Shown here piece by piece: positions 39,241 to 48,750 of a DNA stretch of 64,000 nucleotides. Position numbers and translations under genes: made by a program. The stretch is from the NCBI RefSeq assembly GCF_003858645.1, contig NZ_RQJP01000001.1:1550001-1614000 (forward strand), in the 5' to 3' direction. The notes under the pieces are model-generated. The model ran no database searches and was not told where the DNA came from. It was given only the letters and a program-made list of their open reading frames with translations. Origin of the DNA: Larkinella knui. Lineage in GTDB: Bacteria; Bacteroidota; Bacteroidia; Cytophagales; Spirosomataceae. How positions within the stretch are numbered: position 1 is the first letter of the stretch; the number at the start of each line of letters is the position of its first letter.

Positions 39241-42237
39241 ATGATGCCTCCAATTTTACGTAAACCATTTCGCCCGGCGGGCTGGGCCGCTCTGGCCCTG
39301 CTCTGCGCGGGTCTACCCGCTCAGGCCACCATCCTGCCCGGCAAAGGCGGATCAGCCACCCACGCCCAGGCGGCCCAGGTAACGGTTACGGGCAAGATTA
39401 CCGATGAAAAAAACCAGCCCCTTCCGGGCGCAACCGTCATCGCCAAAGGAACAACCGCCGGTACGGCCACCAACGCTTCGGGCGAGTATTCCATTACCGT
39501 GGCCGGGCCCCAGTCCGTTCTGATTTTTTCTTATGTCGGCTATCTTTCGCAGGAAGTAAGCGTTGGCAGCAAACCAGTCATCAACATCCAGCTTGCTCCG
39601 GATTTGAAGCAACTGAGTGAAGTGGTCGTAACGGGCTACGGAAGTCTGTCGAAACGGGAGGTGACCAGTTCCATTGCCTCCATCAAACCGGAAGATTTCA
39701 ACCGCGGAGTCGTGGTGTCACCCGCCCAATTGCTGCAAGGCAAAGTGGCCGGTCTGAACATCACCCGCTCCGGTGACCCCAACGGCACCCCTTCCGTCAC
39801 CTTACGCGGTCCTTCAACCCTGCGCGAAGGGGCGGCCCAACAGCCGTTCTACGTAATCGACGGGGTGCCCGATGCGTCCATCGACCTGATTCCGCCGGAT
39901 GATATCGTTTCGATCGATGTACTGCGTGACGCTTCGGCCACCGCCATTTACGGAGCGCGGGCCGCCAACGGCGTTATTATCGTTACCACCAAACGGGCCA
40001 AAGCGGGTCAATCCCAACTGACGTACAGTGGCTATACCGCCCTCGAGCAGGTTTCCAACCGCATCGATGTGTTGACGGGTGACGAAATCCGGTCGTACCT
40101 GAAAGCCAACGGCAAAACTCTGGCGCCGGCAGATGAAGACAACGTCAATACCGACTGGCAGAAGGAAGTGATGCGCAGTCCGGTTTCGCACAGCCACACC
40201 ATTTCGTTTCAGGGGGGCAGCAACAATACGTTATACGGTGCCAGCGTCAATTACCTCGACAATCCCGGCGTCCTGCGCGGGTCCTCGCGGGAACGGACCA
40301 TTATTCGGGCCAACGTACAGCATTCAGCGTTCAACAACCGGCTGCGGCTCGATCTTTCGGTAGGAAATACCTTCAATACCGCCAAAACCATTCCCAGTGG
40401 CGTTTATGAAAATATGGTTCGGTATCTGCCAACGGTGAACGTTCGGAACCCGGATGGCACGTTCAAGGAAAACTTTGGTCGGGGCAACTCCAATCCGGTG
40501 TCCCTGATCGAAAGCATTACCGAAAACCGGAAGACCAAAACCTTCATGGCGAACGGAAAAATCCAGGCCGAGATTCTGCCGAATCTGTTCTACAACGCCA
40601 ACCTGGCCATTCAGGATGAGCAGATCAATTATAACTACTACGCGAATCGGTACGCCCAGGGAGCCCTTACCACCGGTGGGATCGCCATTCGTTCGGCCTA
40701 CGCCAATACCAAGAAAATCATCGAGTCGTATTTCAATTACGACAAGCAGTTTGGCAACCATGACCTGAAATTGCTGGCCGGCTATTCGTGGCAGCAAGAC
40801 CGCCAGGGCGATGGCTTTCAGACGTCGACACGGGGTTTCGTATCGGATGCCTTGCTGTATAACAACCTGGGTCTGAGCAGCCCACCGCTCGGTTTCGTCT
40901 CCGACTTCGGCAATACGGTTATCAAAACCCTGCGCCTGATTTCGTATTACGGCCGGATCAATTACCAGTACAACGAAAAATACCAGCTCCAGGCTTCGGT
41001 TCGTCGCGACGGCTCGTCCGCTTTCGGAAAAAACAACCAGTGGGGCTTGTTTCCAACGGTTTCGGCGGGCTGGCAGATCAGCAAGGAACCCTTTATGGCT
41101 AACGTCACGGCGGTCAGTGATCTTAAACTGCGCGTCGGATATGGGGTTACGGGGAATTCGCTGGGCTTCGATCCGTTCGTTTCCATTCTCCGCTACGGTT
41201 CGACGGGCCGGTTCTACTACAACGGCAGCTACATCAACGGCGTTGGTCCGACCCAGAACGAAAACCCGGATCTGAAATGGGAAAAAACAGCCATGCTCAA
41301 CGTCGGGCTTGATTTCGGTATTCTGAAAGGTCGGGTAAGCGGTACGCTCGAATACTATGACAAACTGACTTCGGACCTCATCTGGACGTATCCGGTGTCA
41401 ACTACGCAGTATTTCGTCAGTACATTGACGGCCAATGCCGGGAAGATGAGCAACAAAGGTGTGGAATTGAGTCTGTCGGCCACGCCGATCAAAACCGGTC
41501 GGTTTACCTGGCGCAGCAGCCTCAACCTGGCGCATAACGTGAATAAAATCACCACGTTGTCGAATGACAAATTTACGCTGAATTTCATCCGGACAGCCTT
41601 TGTCGGTGGCCGGGGCCAATCGGGAAATTCGTCGCAGATTGTGAAAGAAGGGCTCCCAATCGGCACGTTCAATTTGTGGCAGTATGCGGGTAAAAATGAA
41701 AAAGGAATATCGCAATTCCGGAAAGCCGACGGCACACTGACGACCTCGCCGACTTCCGACGATTTCGTGATCGGCGGCAGCGCTCAGCCGAAACTGATTT
41801 ACGGCTGGAACAACAGTTTCACCGTCGCCAATTTTGACCTGAACATTTTTGTACGGGGCGTTACGGGGAACAAAATCCTGAATGCATCGCTGGCGCAGTT
41901 GAACGGCCCGAGTGATGCCAACTCCTACAACCAGGCGCGGATTGTGCTCGACGAACCCTTTGCCGACATCAACTCGTATCTGGTTTCAAACCGGTATCTG
42001 GAAAGTGGTTCCTACCTGCGGCTGGATAATGCCACGCTGGGGTATACGATCAAAACCGGTGCGCCGGCCATTCGCAACCTACGGGTGTACGTAACGGCCA
42101 GCAACCTGTTCGTGATCACGAAGTACCGCGGTATCGACCCGGAAATGAACTTAGGCGGGATTACACCGGGAATCGACAACAACAATTTTTACCCCAAAAC
42201 CCGCTCGTTTGTGCTGGGCGCTAACATTACATTCTAA
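39241..42237 (+). CDS. SusC/RagA-family TonB-dependent outer-membrane transporter
   Basis: This is about a 998-residue protein from the ATG at 39241. An ATG at 39193 is also possible; the frame opening at 39127 starts upstream of the likely transcript start. A signal peptide with core WAALALLCAGLPAQA is followed by a CarboxypepD_reg-like domain (VTGKITDEKNQPLPGATV). The plug has LSEVVVTGYGSL, LRGPSTLREGAAQQ, YVIDGVPDASID and ATAIYGARAANGVII, and the barrel ends RSFVLGANITF. It is paired with the SusD gene 116 bp downstream. Sulfatase, sialate O-acetylesterase and alpha/beta hydrolase genes that follow suggest a modified polysaccharide as cargo, which is an inference. Confidence 0.95.
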   Translation: MMPPILRKPFRPAGWAALALLCAGLPAQATILPGKGGSATHAQAAQVTVTGKITDEKNQPLPGATVIAKGTTAGTATNASGEYSITVAGPQSVLIFSYVGYLSQEVSVGSKPVINIQLAPDLKQLSEVVVTGYGSLSKREVTSSIASIKPEDFNRGVVVSPAQLLQGKVAGLNITRSGDPNGTPSVTLRGPSTLREGAAQQPFYVIDGVPDASIDLIPPDDIVSIDVLRDASATAIYGARAANGVIIVTTKRAKAGQSQLTYSGYTALEQVSNRIDVLTGDEIRSYLKANGKTLAPADEDNVNTDWQKEVMRSPVSHSHTISFQGGSNNTLYGASVNYLDNPGVLRGSSRERTIIRANVQHSAFNNRLRLDLSVGNTFNTAKTIPSGVYENMVRYLPTVNVRNPDGTFKENFGRGNSNPVSLIESITENRKTKTFMANGKIQAEILPNLFYNANLAIQDEQINYNYYANRYAQGALTTGGIAIRSAYANTKKIIESYFNYDKQFGNHDLKLLAGYSWQQDRQGDGFQTSTRGFVSDALLYNNLGLSSPPLGFVSDFGNTVIKTLRLISYYGRINYQYNEKYQLQASVRRDGSSAFGKNNQWGLFPTVSAGWQISKEPFMANVTAVSDLKLRVGYGVTGNSLGFDPFVSILRYGSTGRFYYNGSYINGVGPTQNENPDLKWEKTAMLNVGLDFGILKGRVSGTLEYYDKLTSDLIWTYPVSTTQYFVSTLTANAGKMSNKGVELSLSATPIKTGRFTWRSSLNLAHNVNKITTLSNDKFTLNFIRTAFVGGRGQSGNSSQIVKEGLPIGTFNLWQYAGKNEKGISQFRKADGTLTTSPTSDDFVIGGSAQPKLIYGWNNSFTVANFDLNIFVRGVTGNKILNASLAQLNGPSDANSYNQARIVLDEPFADINSYLVSNRYLESGSYLRLDNATLGYTIKTGAPAIRNLRVYVTASNLFVITKYRGIDPEMNLGGITPGIDNNNFYPKTRSFVLGANITF

Positions 42238-42352
42238 TCCAGTTTACGGTATACGGTGTACGGTGGCTGCCGCACGCATGAAAACATAAGCAAAACCCGC
42301 GTTAGTCCCGGCGGAAAACCGTTTACAGAAAACTGAAAACGATTCTAAAAAC

Positions 42353-43975
42353 ATGAAAAAGAAAACGATACAACTTGCGTTGATGGTGCTTTCACTCGGA
42401 TTCCTTGGGAGCGGGTGCAGCGACCTCAATGTAAAAATCGAATCGGAACTAACGGATTCGAACTTCCCCAAAACAGCGGAAGAATTTGTGGCGGCCAGCG
42501 GTCCGGTTTATACCCAACTGGCTTATAACCAGGCCGGTGTAAGCTACGCCGTTGAATACTGGCGGATGCAGACGCTCTCGACCGATGAAGCCATAATCCC
42601 GGCTCGGGACGGTAACTTCGACGATGGAGGTCAATACCGCCAATTGCACCAGCACAACTGGACCATCGATCATACCAACGTGATCAGCGTCTGGCAATGG
42701 GGCTACAGTGGTATCAATACGGCCAACCGCATCATCAAACTGTTCGAAGCGTCGCCCGATTCGCCGGCCAAAACCACCGCAATCGCCGAATTACGAACCA
42801 TGCGGGCGCTGTTCCATTTTTACATGATGGATCTGTACGGCAATGTTCCTATCGTTATGGTTTTCGGCGATACCAAACTGCCGGCGACTTCGAAACGGGC
42901 CGATGTTTTTGCGTTTATTGAAAAAGAGCTGAAAGAATCGATCCCGAATCTGAACGACAAAGTAGGCGCTCTGACGTACGGGCGGGTGAACAAATGGATG
43001 GGCAATGCGCTATTGGCCAAGCTGTATCTGAATGCGGAAGTATACACAGGTACGCCAAAATACGCGGATGCCCTAGCCGCCTGCGACGCCATCCTGACCG
43101 GAGCGGGTTCGTTATACGCCCTCGACGACAACTACCAGAGCATTTTCGCGGGTGATAATGGCCCCCAGATCAAAGACATCATTTTTGCCATTCCCTACGA
43201 TGGCAACGTCGTACCGGGCAACCACTTTACCCGGTTTGCCACGCACCCGGAACTGGTGGCCAAATACAGCATTCCGTTCCGCCCCAGTATCGCCATGAGT
43301 ACGATCAAGGAATTTTACGCCAAATTCAATCTGAAAGGCGATGTTCGGAATGATACCTGGCTGGTGGGCAAACAGTTCAACTTTGACGGCACCCCGATTC
43401 TGGTCAACACCACCAAAAAAGGACTCGATGCAACCTATGCGGGTACCGATGGAGCGACTGCCATTAAATGGCAACTCGAATTTTCGCCCGATCTGACGCT
43501 TGTGATTCCCGCCAAACTGGATGTGGGGAACGACGATCTGGCCAAGGCGAAAGGCATTCGGTCGGTAAAATTCTATCCCGACAAGAATTCGAACGCCAGC
43601 ACCCGCTACCAGGGCAACGACTTCCCGGTTTTCCGCCTGGCCGACATTTACCTGATGAAAGCCGAAGCCATCCTGCGGGGAGCAGCCCCTACCACCGTCG
43701 CCGGTGAGCTGCAAACGCCCGTCGTTTTGGTTAACAAGTTACGGAAACGTGCCAAAACGGATTTGGTTACGACTCTTACCCTGAATGACTTACTGGACGA
43801 ACGCGCCCGCGAATTATCGTGGGAAGGCTGGCGCCGGAACGACCTCATCCGCTTCGGCAAGTTTGAAGATGCCTGGGGTTTCAAAGATAATAAAGAACTT
43901 TTCCGCCGGTTATTCCCAATTCCGGCCAGCGAAAGAGCTTTGAATCCCGGCCTGACCCAAAATCCGGGATATTGA
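42353..43975 (+). CDS. SusD/RagB-family surface lipoprotein
   Basis: This is a 540-residue lipoprotein with lipobox LGSGC (Cys at about residue 23). The N-terminal TPR-like half has WQWGYSGINTANRIIKLFE and AELRTMRALFHFYMMDLYGNVPIV, the strongest SusD signature. The C-terminus carries VFRLADIYLMKAEAILRGA and ELSWEGWRRNDLIRFG, also standard. It belongs to the larger RagB/SusD type, unlike the SusD-like_2 copy at 34.5 kb. It should bind glycan at the surface together with the preceding SusC. A long imperfect hairpin 29 bp after the stop separates it from the convergent sialate O-acetylesterase gene. Confidence 0.96.
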   Translation: MKKKTIQLALMVLSLGFLGSGCSDLNVKIESELTDSNFPKTAEEFVAASGPVYTQLAYNQAGVSYAVEYWRMQTLSTDEAIIPARDGNFDDGGQYRQLHQHNWTIDHTNVISVWQWGYSGINTANRIIKLFEASPDSPAKTTAIAELRTMRALFHFYMMDLYGNVPIVMVFGDTKLPATSKRADVFAFIEKELKESIPNLNDKVGALTYGRVNKWMGNALLAKLYLNAEVYTGTPKYADALAACDAILTGAGSLYALDDNYQSIFAGDNGPQIKDIIFAIPYDGNVVPGNHFTRFATHPELVAKYSIPFRPSIAMSTIKEFYAKFNLKGDVRNDTWLVGKQFNFDGTPILVNTTKKGLDATYAGTDGATAIKWQLEFSPDLTLVIPAKLDVGNDDLAKAKGIRSVKFYPDKNSNASTRYQGNDFPVFRLADIYLMKAEAILRGAAPTTVAGELQTPVVLVNKLRKRAKTDLVTTLTLNDLLDERARELSWEGWRRNDLIRFGKFEDAWGFKDNKELFRRLFPIPASERALNPGLTQNPGY

Positions 43976-44003
43976 GTGAAGAGTTATGAGTTAGGCTGGT
44001 AGT

Positions 44004-44100
44004 GTGTCGCGGAGATCTGCGGAGATTAGGAAGGTAAGCGGAGTCATTTTTTCTTATTTACTCTGCTTACCTCCCTACTCTCTGCTTAACTCCGCGACAC
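44004..44100. repeat. 41-bp imperfect inverted repeat, MITE-like or bidirectional terminator
   Basis: Arms at 44004-44044 and 44060-44100 match at 34 of 41 positions after inversion, with a 15-bp T-rich centre. Both ends carry GTGTCGCGGAG / CTCCGCGACAC. Internal units like CTGCGGAG repeat within each arm. It fills the gap between convergent genes. Confidence 0.75.
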
Positions 44101-44108
44101 AACTTTTT

Positions 44109-45512
44109 TCACTGGTTAGTAACCGGTTTCAGCCCCAAATCCCACGAATCCGTTCGGAACGGTATGACCGGCAAGCCTTCCTTACTGAATAGATTGGGTA
44201 CGGGTGCGTCGCGAAATGCAAACCGCACCGCCACCGGATTTTTGATGTTATCGGCCCAAACTTCCACCGTATTGCCTTTGATTCGCGCCTGCGCTTTTGA
44301 GAAAACCTTATCGGCTTCGGCAATTTCCAACTCGGTAATTTCAGATCCTTTACTGACGAGCCCATTGGGTGCATTGTCGAACGTCAGCCGGATTTTGTTG
44401 CCTTCAACCTGCATCGAGCGGTATTGCGGGCTCTTATAAAGTCCGGCATTTTGTCCGTACGTTTCCGCCAATGCCCAGTTAGCCAGCCGGTTACCCACTT
44501 CTTTTTTATACGCCGGGTGAATATCTCTGAGATTATCAACCAGATCCGTCGTCACGATCATGCCGGATTTTGGAATATCCATCGCTTTGGTCTGGCTTTC
44601 ACGCGTAGCTGCCGTCTGGTATTTATCACCGTAGGTATAGGGAGCAATCTGTACGTAATAAAACGGAAAATCCTTCTGCCAGACACCCCGCCAGGAGTCA
44701 ACCAGCGTATGCGTCAGTTTATAATACGCCGGTGCATCATGCCGATTGGCTTCGCCCTGGTACCAAATGACGCCGGCAATAGGAAACGAGGTAATGGGCG
44801 CGGTCATTCCATTATACAGTACACCCGGTTTGTTGGGTGCCCAGGGCGCTTTTGGCATCGCCAGGGCCGAACGCCGGGTTTCCGGATAAAGCATGGCGAC
44901 GGTTTCGGGCACCCACGAATCCATGAACGAACCGCCCCACGACATATCGATCAAACCGATGGGAACATTCAGCGTCGTCTGGAGTTTCTTCCCAAAAAAG
45001 TAACCTACGGCACTGAAATACTTCAGCGTCAGCGAGTCGCAAACCACCCAGTTGCCCCGCACATCGACCTGGGGCGATTCGGTTGCCCGTTTCGGAATTT
45101 TGAAAAACCGGATGTTTGCGTTATACGCCGTAGGCAGTTCCGCCCGGGCGTCTTTTGCTCCACCACCCGCGCTCATTTCCATGTTCGACTGACCCGAACA
45201 AAGCCATACTTCGCCAATCAGAAGGTTGGTGAGTTCTATTTTGTTGTACCCGTTGATCGAGATCGTGTAGGGTCCACCGGCTTTAGGAGTCCGCAAACTC
45301 ACTTTCCAGACGGCATTATCGGCACAGGTGGTGCTGACGGGCCGACTTTCCCAACTGGCCGTAACGGTGACTTTCTCGGTCGGATCGGCCCAGCCCCAGA
45401 TCGTGACTTCGGTCTGCTGCTGCATCACCATATTGGAACTTAAAATGGAAGGCAGCGAAACGTTGGCCCATGAGGTCGTAGCCAGAAACAGCAGTGCGAG
45501 TATCGTTTTCAT
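44109..45512 (-). CDS. Sialate O-acetylesterase-type SGNH hydrolase, exported
   Basis: This is a 467-residue protein from the ATG at 45512, which gives a signal peptide (residues 1-16, ending SWA); the longer frame to 45557 lacks a leader. The SGNH serine is in EVWLCSGQSNMEM, the Gly/Asn blocks are WGGSFMDSWVP and VIWYQGEANRHD, and the catalytic Asp-x-x-His is in LRDIHPAYK. The family removes O-acetyl groups from sialic acid and also from plant acetylated glycans. Placement beside SusC/SusD, sulfatase and another hydrolase supports a role in stripping acetyl groups from imported polysaccharide. Confidence 0.92.
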   Translation of the reverse strand: MKTILALLFLATTSWANVSLPSILSSNMVMQQQTEVTIWGWADPTEKVTVTASWESRPVSTTCADNAVWKVSLRTPKAGGPYTISINGYNKIELTNLLIGEVWLCSGQSNMEMSAGGGAKDARAELPTAYNANIRFFKIPKRATESPQVDVRGNWVVCDSLTLKYFSAVGYFFGKKLQTTLNVPIGLIDMSWGGSFMDSWVPETVAMLYPETRRSALAMPKAPWAPNKPGVLYNGMTAPITSFPIAGVIWYQGEANRHDAPAYYKLTHTLVDSWRGVWQKDFPFYYVQIAPYTYGDKYQTAATRESQTKAMDIPKSGMIVTTDLVDNLRDIHPAYKKEVGNRLANWALAETYGQNAGLYKSPQYRSMQVEGNKIRLTFDNAPNGLVSKGSEITELEIAEADKVFSKAQARIKGNTVEVWADNIKNPVAVRFAFRDAPVPNLFSKEGLPVIPFRTDSWDLGLKPVTNQ

Positions 45513-45585
45513 ACGGTCTGTACAACAGGATTTAGAAACGGCTTTACCGGAACACAAAGTAAACGGTATTCTGCGGTAAAACCGT

Positions 45586-46992
45586 CTATTTCTCTACAAC
45601 AGCATCCAGCAAAGGCGCCACCGGCACCACACCCGCGCGGTGTTTTTCGAACTCCTTTTTTAGCTCTTCCAGAATCTCCGGGTGTTTTTTACCCACCTCA
45701 TAGCGTTCGCCGGGATCCACTTCCAGGTTATACAGCAAAGCGGGATCATGCGGTACGGGGGCCTCCGGCGAATACGACGGATGCGTTGTGAAATGCGCTT
45801 TCCACGGCCCTTTCCGAATGGCATACAACCGGTCTGAATCGTAAAAATAGACCAGTTCGCTCCCCTTTTCTTTTTTGCCGGTCAACAGATCGTTGATATC
45901 CTGCCCATCCAGTACCCGATCGTTCGGAAGTGCCACGTTCGCCAGTTTCAGGATGGTCGGAAATAAATCCATCGAGGTGGCTACGGCACTCGATACGGTG
46001 TTGGCTTTTACAATTCCGGGTGCCCAGAATAGGGCCGGAACGCGCATACCGCCTTCGTAAGTAGACCCTTTGGCTTCAAACAACGGACCGGCCGAACCGC
46101 CCTCTTCTTCCAGCCGGTTTTTAATCAGCCAGGGGCCATTGTCGCTCAGAAAGACGACAAAGGTATTTTTATCCAGTTTCAGATCTTTCAGCTTCTTCAA
46201 AATCTGACCCACGCTCCAGTCCAGTTCCTCGACCACATCACCGTACAAACCCCGTTTGCTTTTACCTTTGAAATCGTCAGAAGCATACAACGGTACATGC
46301 GGAAATGGGCTGGCGTAGTACATAAAGAATGGTTTGCCTTTGTTGGTCGTAATAAATTTCAACACTTCGTCGGTATAGCGTTTGGTCAATAACCGCTGAT
46401 CAGGCTCGGTTTCAATCACTTGATTGTTGCGGTATAACGGCAACGGCGGGTTGGTATTGGGCGGCAAACCGGCGGAGTTCGAACTCGAAAACGCACCCAC
46501 TTTTCCCATATCGTTGGAATACGGAAGTCCGAAATAGGAATCGAATCCGTAGTTCAGCGGTAAGTAGTCGGGCTGAGACCCCAGATGCCATTTTCCAACC
46601 AGCCCGGTTTGATACCCTTTGGTTTTCAGGGCTTGGGCAATCGTTATCTCACTGTGGGGCAGGCCATTGGCCGAGTTGGTAAAAAACACGACCCGCTTGC
46701 CGAACAGACCACTCCGAACCGGTAAGCGTCCCGTTAGCAAAGCCCCCCGGCTGGGTGTACAGACGTTGGCGGCCACGTAAAATTGCGTAAACCGGGTTCC
46801 CTCCGTCGCCATCCGGTCCAGATGGGGCGTCCGAATGGTCGGGTGACCATAACAACCCAGATCACCATAGCCCAAATCGTCGGCCAGAATGATGATAAAA
46901 TTGGGTTTTGGGGTCGATTACGCCTTACCATCATAGAAAGCCGATAGTACCAGTAGAGAAAAAAGCCAAACGGTTCTGAAAAAAGGAGTCAT
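45586..46992 (-). pseudogene. Sulfatase interrupted by an in-frame stop at the signal peptide end
   Basis: The reading frame from the ATG at 46992 gives a signal peptide-like MTPFFRTVWLFSLLVLSAF...GKA, then TAA at 46920-46918. It continues in the same frame with STPKPNFIIILADDLGYGD, the standard start of a mature sulfatase. The rest is complete: formylglycine site VCTPSRGALLTGR, GLVGKWHLGSQPDYLP, LSDNGPW and a full C-terminus. Without the stop it would be a normal 468-residue type I sulfatase. A single C-to-T change (CAA Gln to TAA) at the likely cleavage site explains it. It may be a recent inactivation, a sequencing error, or a gene producing only an internally started cytosolic form. The gene lies beside esterase and SusC/SusD genes. 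Confidence 0.85.
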
Positions 46993-47067
46993 AGACGTAC
47001 AGTTTTTGATTTTACCTGCAAATAAACGGTTTTAAACGGGATTAGTCCACGGGAACCTGCTTCTTAT

Positions 47068-47098
47068 TTTGTCTCCATGGCAAAAACATTTACTTTAG
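47068..47098 (+). promoter_or_regulatory. Promoter of the alpha/beta hydrolase gene
   Basis: TTTG at 47068-47071, 19 bases, then TACTTTAG at 47091-47098 lie 24 bp before the ATG at 47122. The -7 box departs from TAnnTTTG at the last two positions. Confidence 0.5.
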
Positions 47099-47121
47099 CA
47101 CAACCCTAAATTTGACCCGAA

Positions 47122-48291
47122 ATGCGCTCTTCCATTACCTCCCTCTGTGTGCTGCTCGCCTTACCCCTCCATGTTTTTGCCCAACCCAATCCGGCCCGGC
47201 CCGAGTTGCGGCAAGGGGCCTATTTTTCGGAACCCGACGGGGCAAAAGCGCTTCAGAATTGCGCCCTTGCCTATACCGACCGGGCTTCGTGGGAAAAACG
47301 GGCGGCCCAAATCCGGCAGGGCATCCGCGAGGGGTTGAAGCTGCCGGAAAAACCGGCATTTGCCGCTCTCAACCCCATCCGCCACAGCCTCCGGAAGATG
47401 GACGGTTACACCGTCGAAAACGTGGCTTTTGAAAGTTTGCCCGGTTTTTATGTAACCGGAAACCTGTATAAACCGGCCGGTATTTCCGGAAAAACGGCCG
47501 CTGTTCTCTGTCCGCACGGCCACGTTGCCAACGCCGATGCGCGGTTTGTGGAACAGACCCAACAACGGTGCATCACGATGGCCAAAATGGGTGCCGTTGT
47601 GTTCGTATACGATATGCTGGGATACGGCGACTCGAAGCAGTGTGACCACAAGCTTCCGGAAGCCGCTAAATTACAAACCCTCAACAGCATCCGGGCGCTG
47701 GATTTTCTGACCAGCCTGCCCGATGTCGATACCAACCGGGTGGCGGTTTCGGGCGAATCGGGCGGAGGTACGCAGACGTTTTTGCTCACGGCTTTGGATT
47801 CCCGCGTTAAGGTTTCGGTGCCGGTCGTTATGGTTTCGGCCCATTTTTTCGGCGGATGCATTTGCGAGAGTGGGATGCCCATTCATAAACGACCCACTTT
47901 TGAAACCAACAACGTCGAAATTGCCGCACTGGCAGCTCCCCGTCCCATGATCATGATTTCGGACGGCGGAGACTGGACCAAAAATACGCCGAATGTAGAG
48001 TTTCCTCATATTCAGCGCATTTACGGTTTTTACAACGCCAAAAACCGGGTCGAAAATGTTCACCTTCCGAACGAAAAGCACGATTTTGGCCCTTCCAAAC
48101 GTGCGGCTGCCTACCGGTTTCTGGCGTTACACCTGAAGCTCGATCTCAATAAAGTACTGAAAGACGGCCACATCGACGAAAGCCCGAACGTTCTTTTAAA
48201 GCCCGCCGATTTGCAGGTTTTCAATGAGGCTCATCCACGCCCGGCCAATGCCGTCATGGGCGACGATGCTGTGATGGCGCTGTTGAAGTGA
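47122..48291 (+). CDS. Exported alpha/beta hydrolase (acetyl xylan esterase-like)
   Basis: This is a 389-residue protein with a signal peptide (residues 1-20, ending VFAQ). The nucleophile elbow is GESGGGTQTFLL (Ser at about 213). Candidate acid and base are Asp in MIISDGGDW and His in LPNEKHDFGPSK. The mid-section GNLYKPAGISGKTAAVLCPHGHVANADAR and VFVYDMLGYGDS is the lid-strand order of acetyl xylan esterase and dienelactone-type hydrolases. Likely substrates are acetylated or otherwise esterified glycans. It is transcribed from its own promoter and diverges from the interrupted sulfatase gene. Confidence 0.87.
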   Translation: MRSSITSLCVLLALPLHVFAQPNPARPELRQGAYFSEPDGAKALQNCALAYTDRASWEKRAAQIRQGIREGLKLPEKPAFAALNPIRHSLRKMDGYTVENVAFESLPGFYVTGNLYKPAGISGKTAAVLCPHGHVANADARFVEQTQQRCITMAKMGAVVFVYDMLGYGDSKQCDHKLPEAAKLQTLNSIRALDFLTSLPDVDTNRVAVSGESGGGTQTFLLTALDSRVKVSVPVVMVSAHFFGGCICESGMPIHKRPTFETNNVEIAALAAPRPMIMISDGGDWTKNTPNVEFPHIQRIYGFYNAKNRVENVHLPNEKHDFGPSKRAAAYRFLALHLKLDLNKVLKDGHIDESPNVLLKPADLQVFNEAHPRPANAVMGDDAVMALLK

Positions 48292-48619
48292 TGGGATATG
48301 AGTAGAATTGCCAGAGAGTACGATTTTTTAAGACCGTTTGCGGGATGGCATTCCAGTCAACGACAAAGCCCACTGGTGGTTTAAACCACCGGAGGACCGA
48401 TTACGGGCTGCACTAAATCTGATTCTATACGCCGATCCGGCCAGCCCGCTCCTCGTTAATTGAAACCGAATCCCTTGAACGAAGAAAGGGTTGACTCGCT
48501 CGTGCCAGGCGGGCATGCAATCACTCGCAAAATCTTCCTGATCAACAAAAACAATAATTCACCCAATTGGCCTAATCAAGAAATTAATAGGATATATCTT
48601 AGGTAATTCCGAAAGCTTA
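48292..48619. other. Intergenic region with a 16-bp perfect palindrome
   Basis: GGTGGTTTAAACCACC at 48375-48390 is a perfect palindrome in the style of the extragenic repeats at 17.6 kb. A short minus-strand frame (48328-48516) crosses it but lacks coding character. Nothing else is recognisable. Confidence 0.45.
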
Positions 48620-48650
48620 TTTTGATATATCAAAAATTATAGTAGATTTA
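48620..48650 (+). promoter_or_regulatory. Promoter with a palindrome over the -33 box (oxidase/RidA unit)
   Basis: TTTTG (48620-48624), 18 bases, then TAGATTTA (48643-48650) forms a near-consensus promoter. The -33 box is the left half of a perfect 16-bp palindrome, TTTTGATATATCAAAA (48620-48635), which could be an operator. Confidence 0.5.
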
Positions 48651-48750
48651 TTCCGGCCGCATACAACTCCTCCAGATGCTCTTATCTGGGTTATTTATCC
48701 TATCAATCATCACCTTATCCAAAGCCGGGCAGTCGGTCCGGTGTACGACT

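Noticed and set aside
42239-42352. Short repeats CGGTATACGG/GTGTACGG between SusC and SusD
   Set aside because: The matches are too short and irregular to call an element or a terminator.
48328-48516. 62-aa minus-strand reading frame between the hydrolase and oxidase genes
   Set aside because: It crosses a perfect palindrome, has no start signal or domain, and its composition looks like non-coding spacer.
48676-48750. Longer N-terminus for the FAD oxidase
   Set aside because: It would add a second hydrophobic leader before the Tat/lipoprotein signal. The ATG at 48751 starts directly at the NRRNFL motif.
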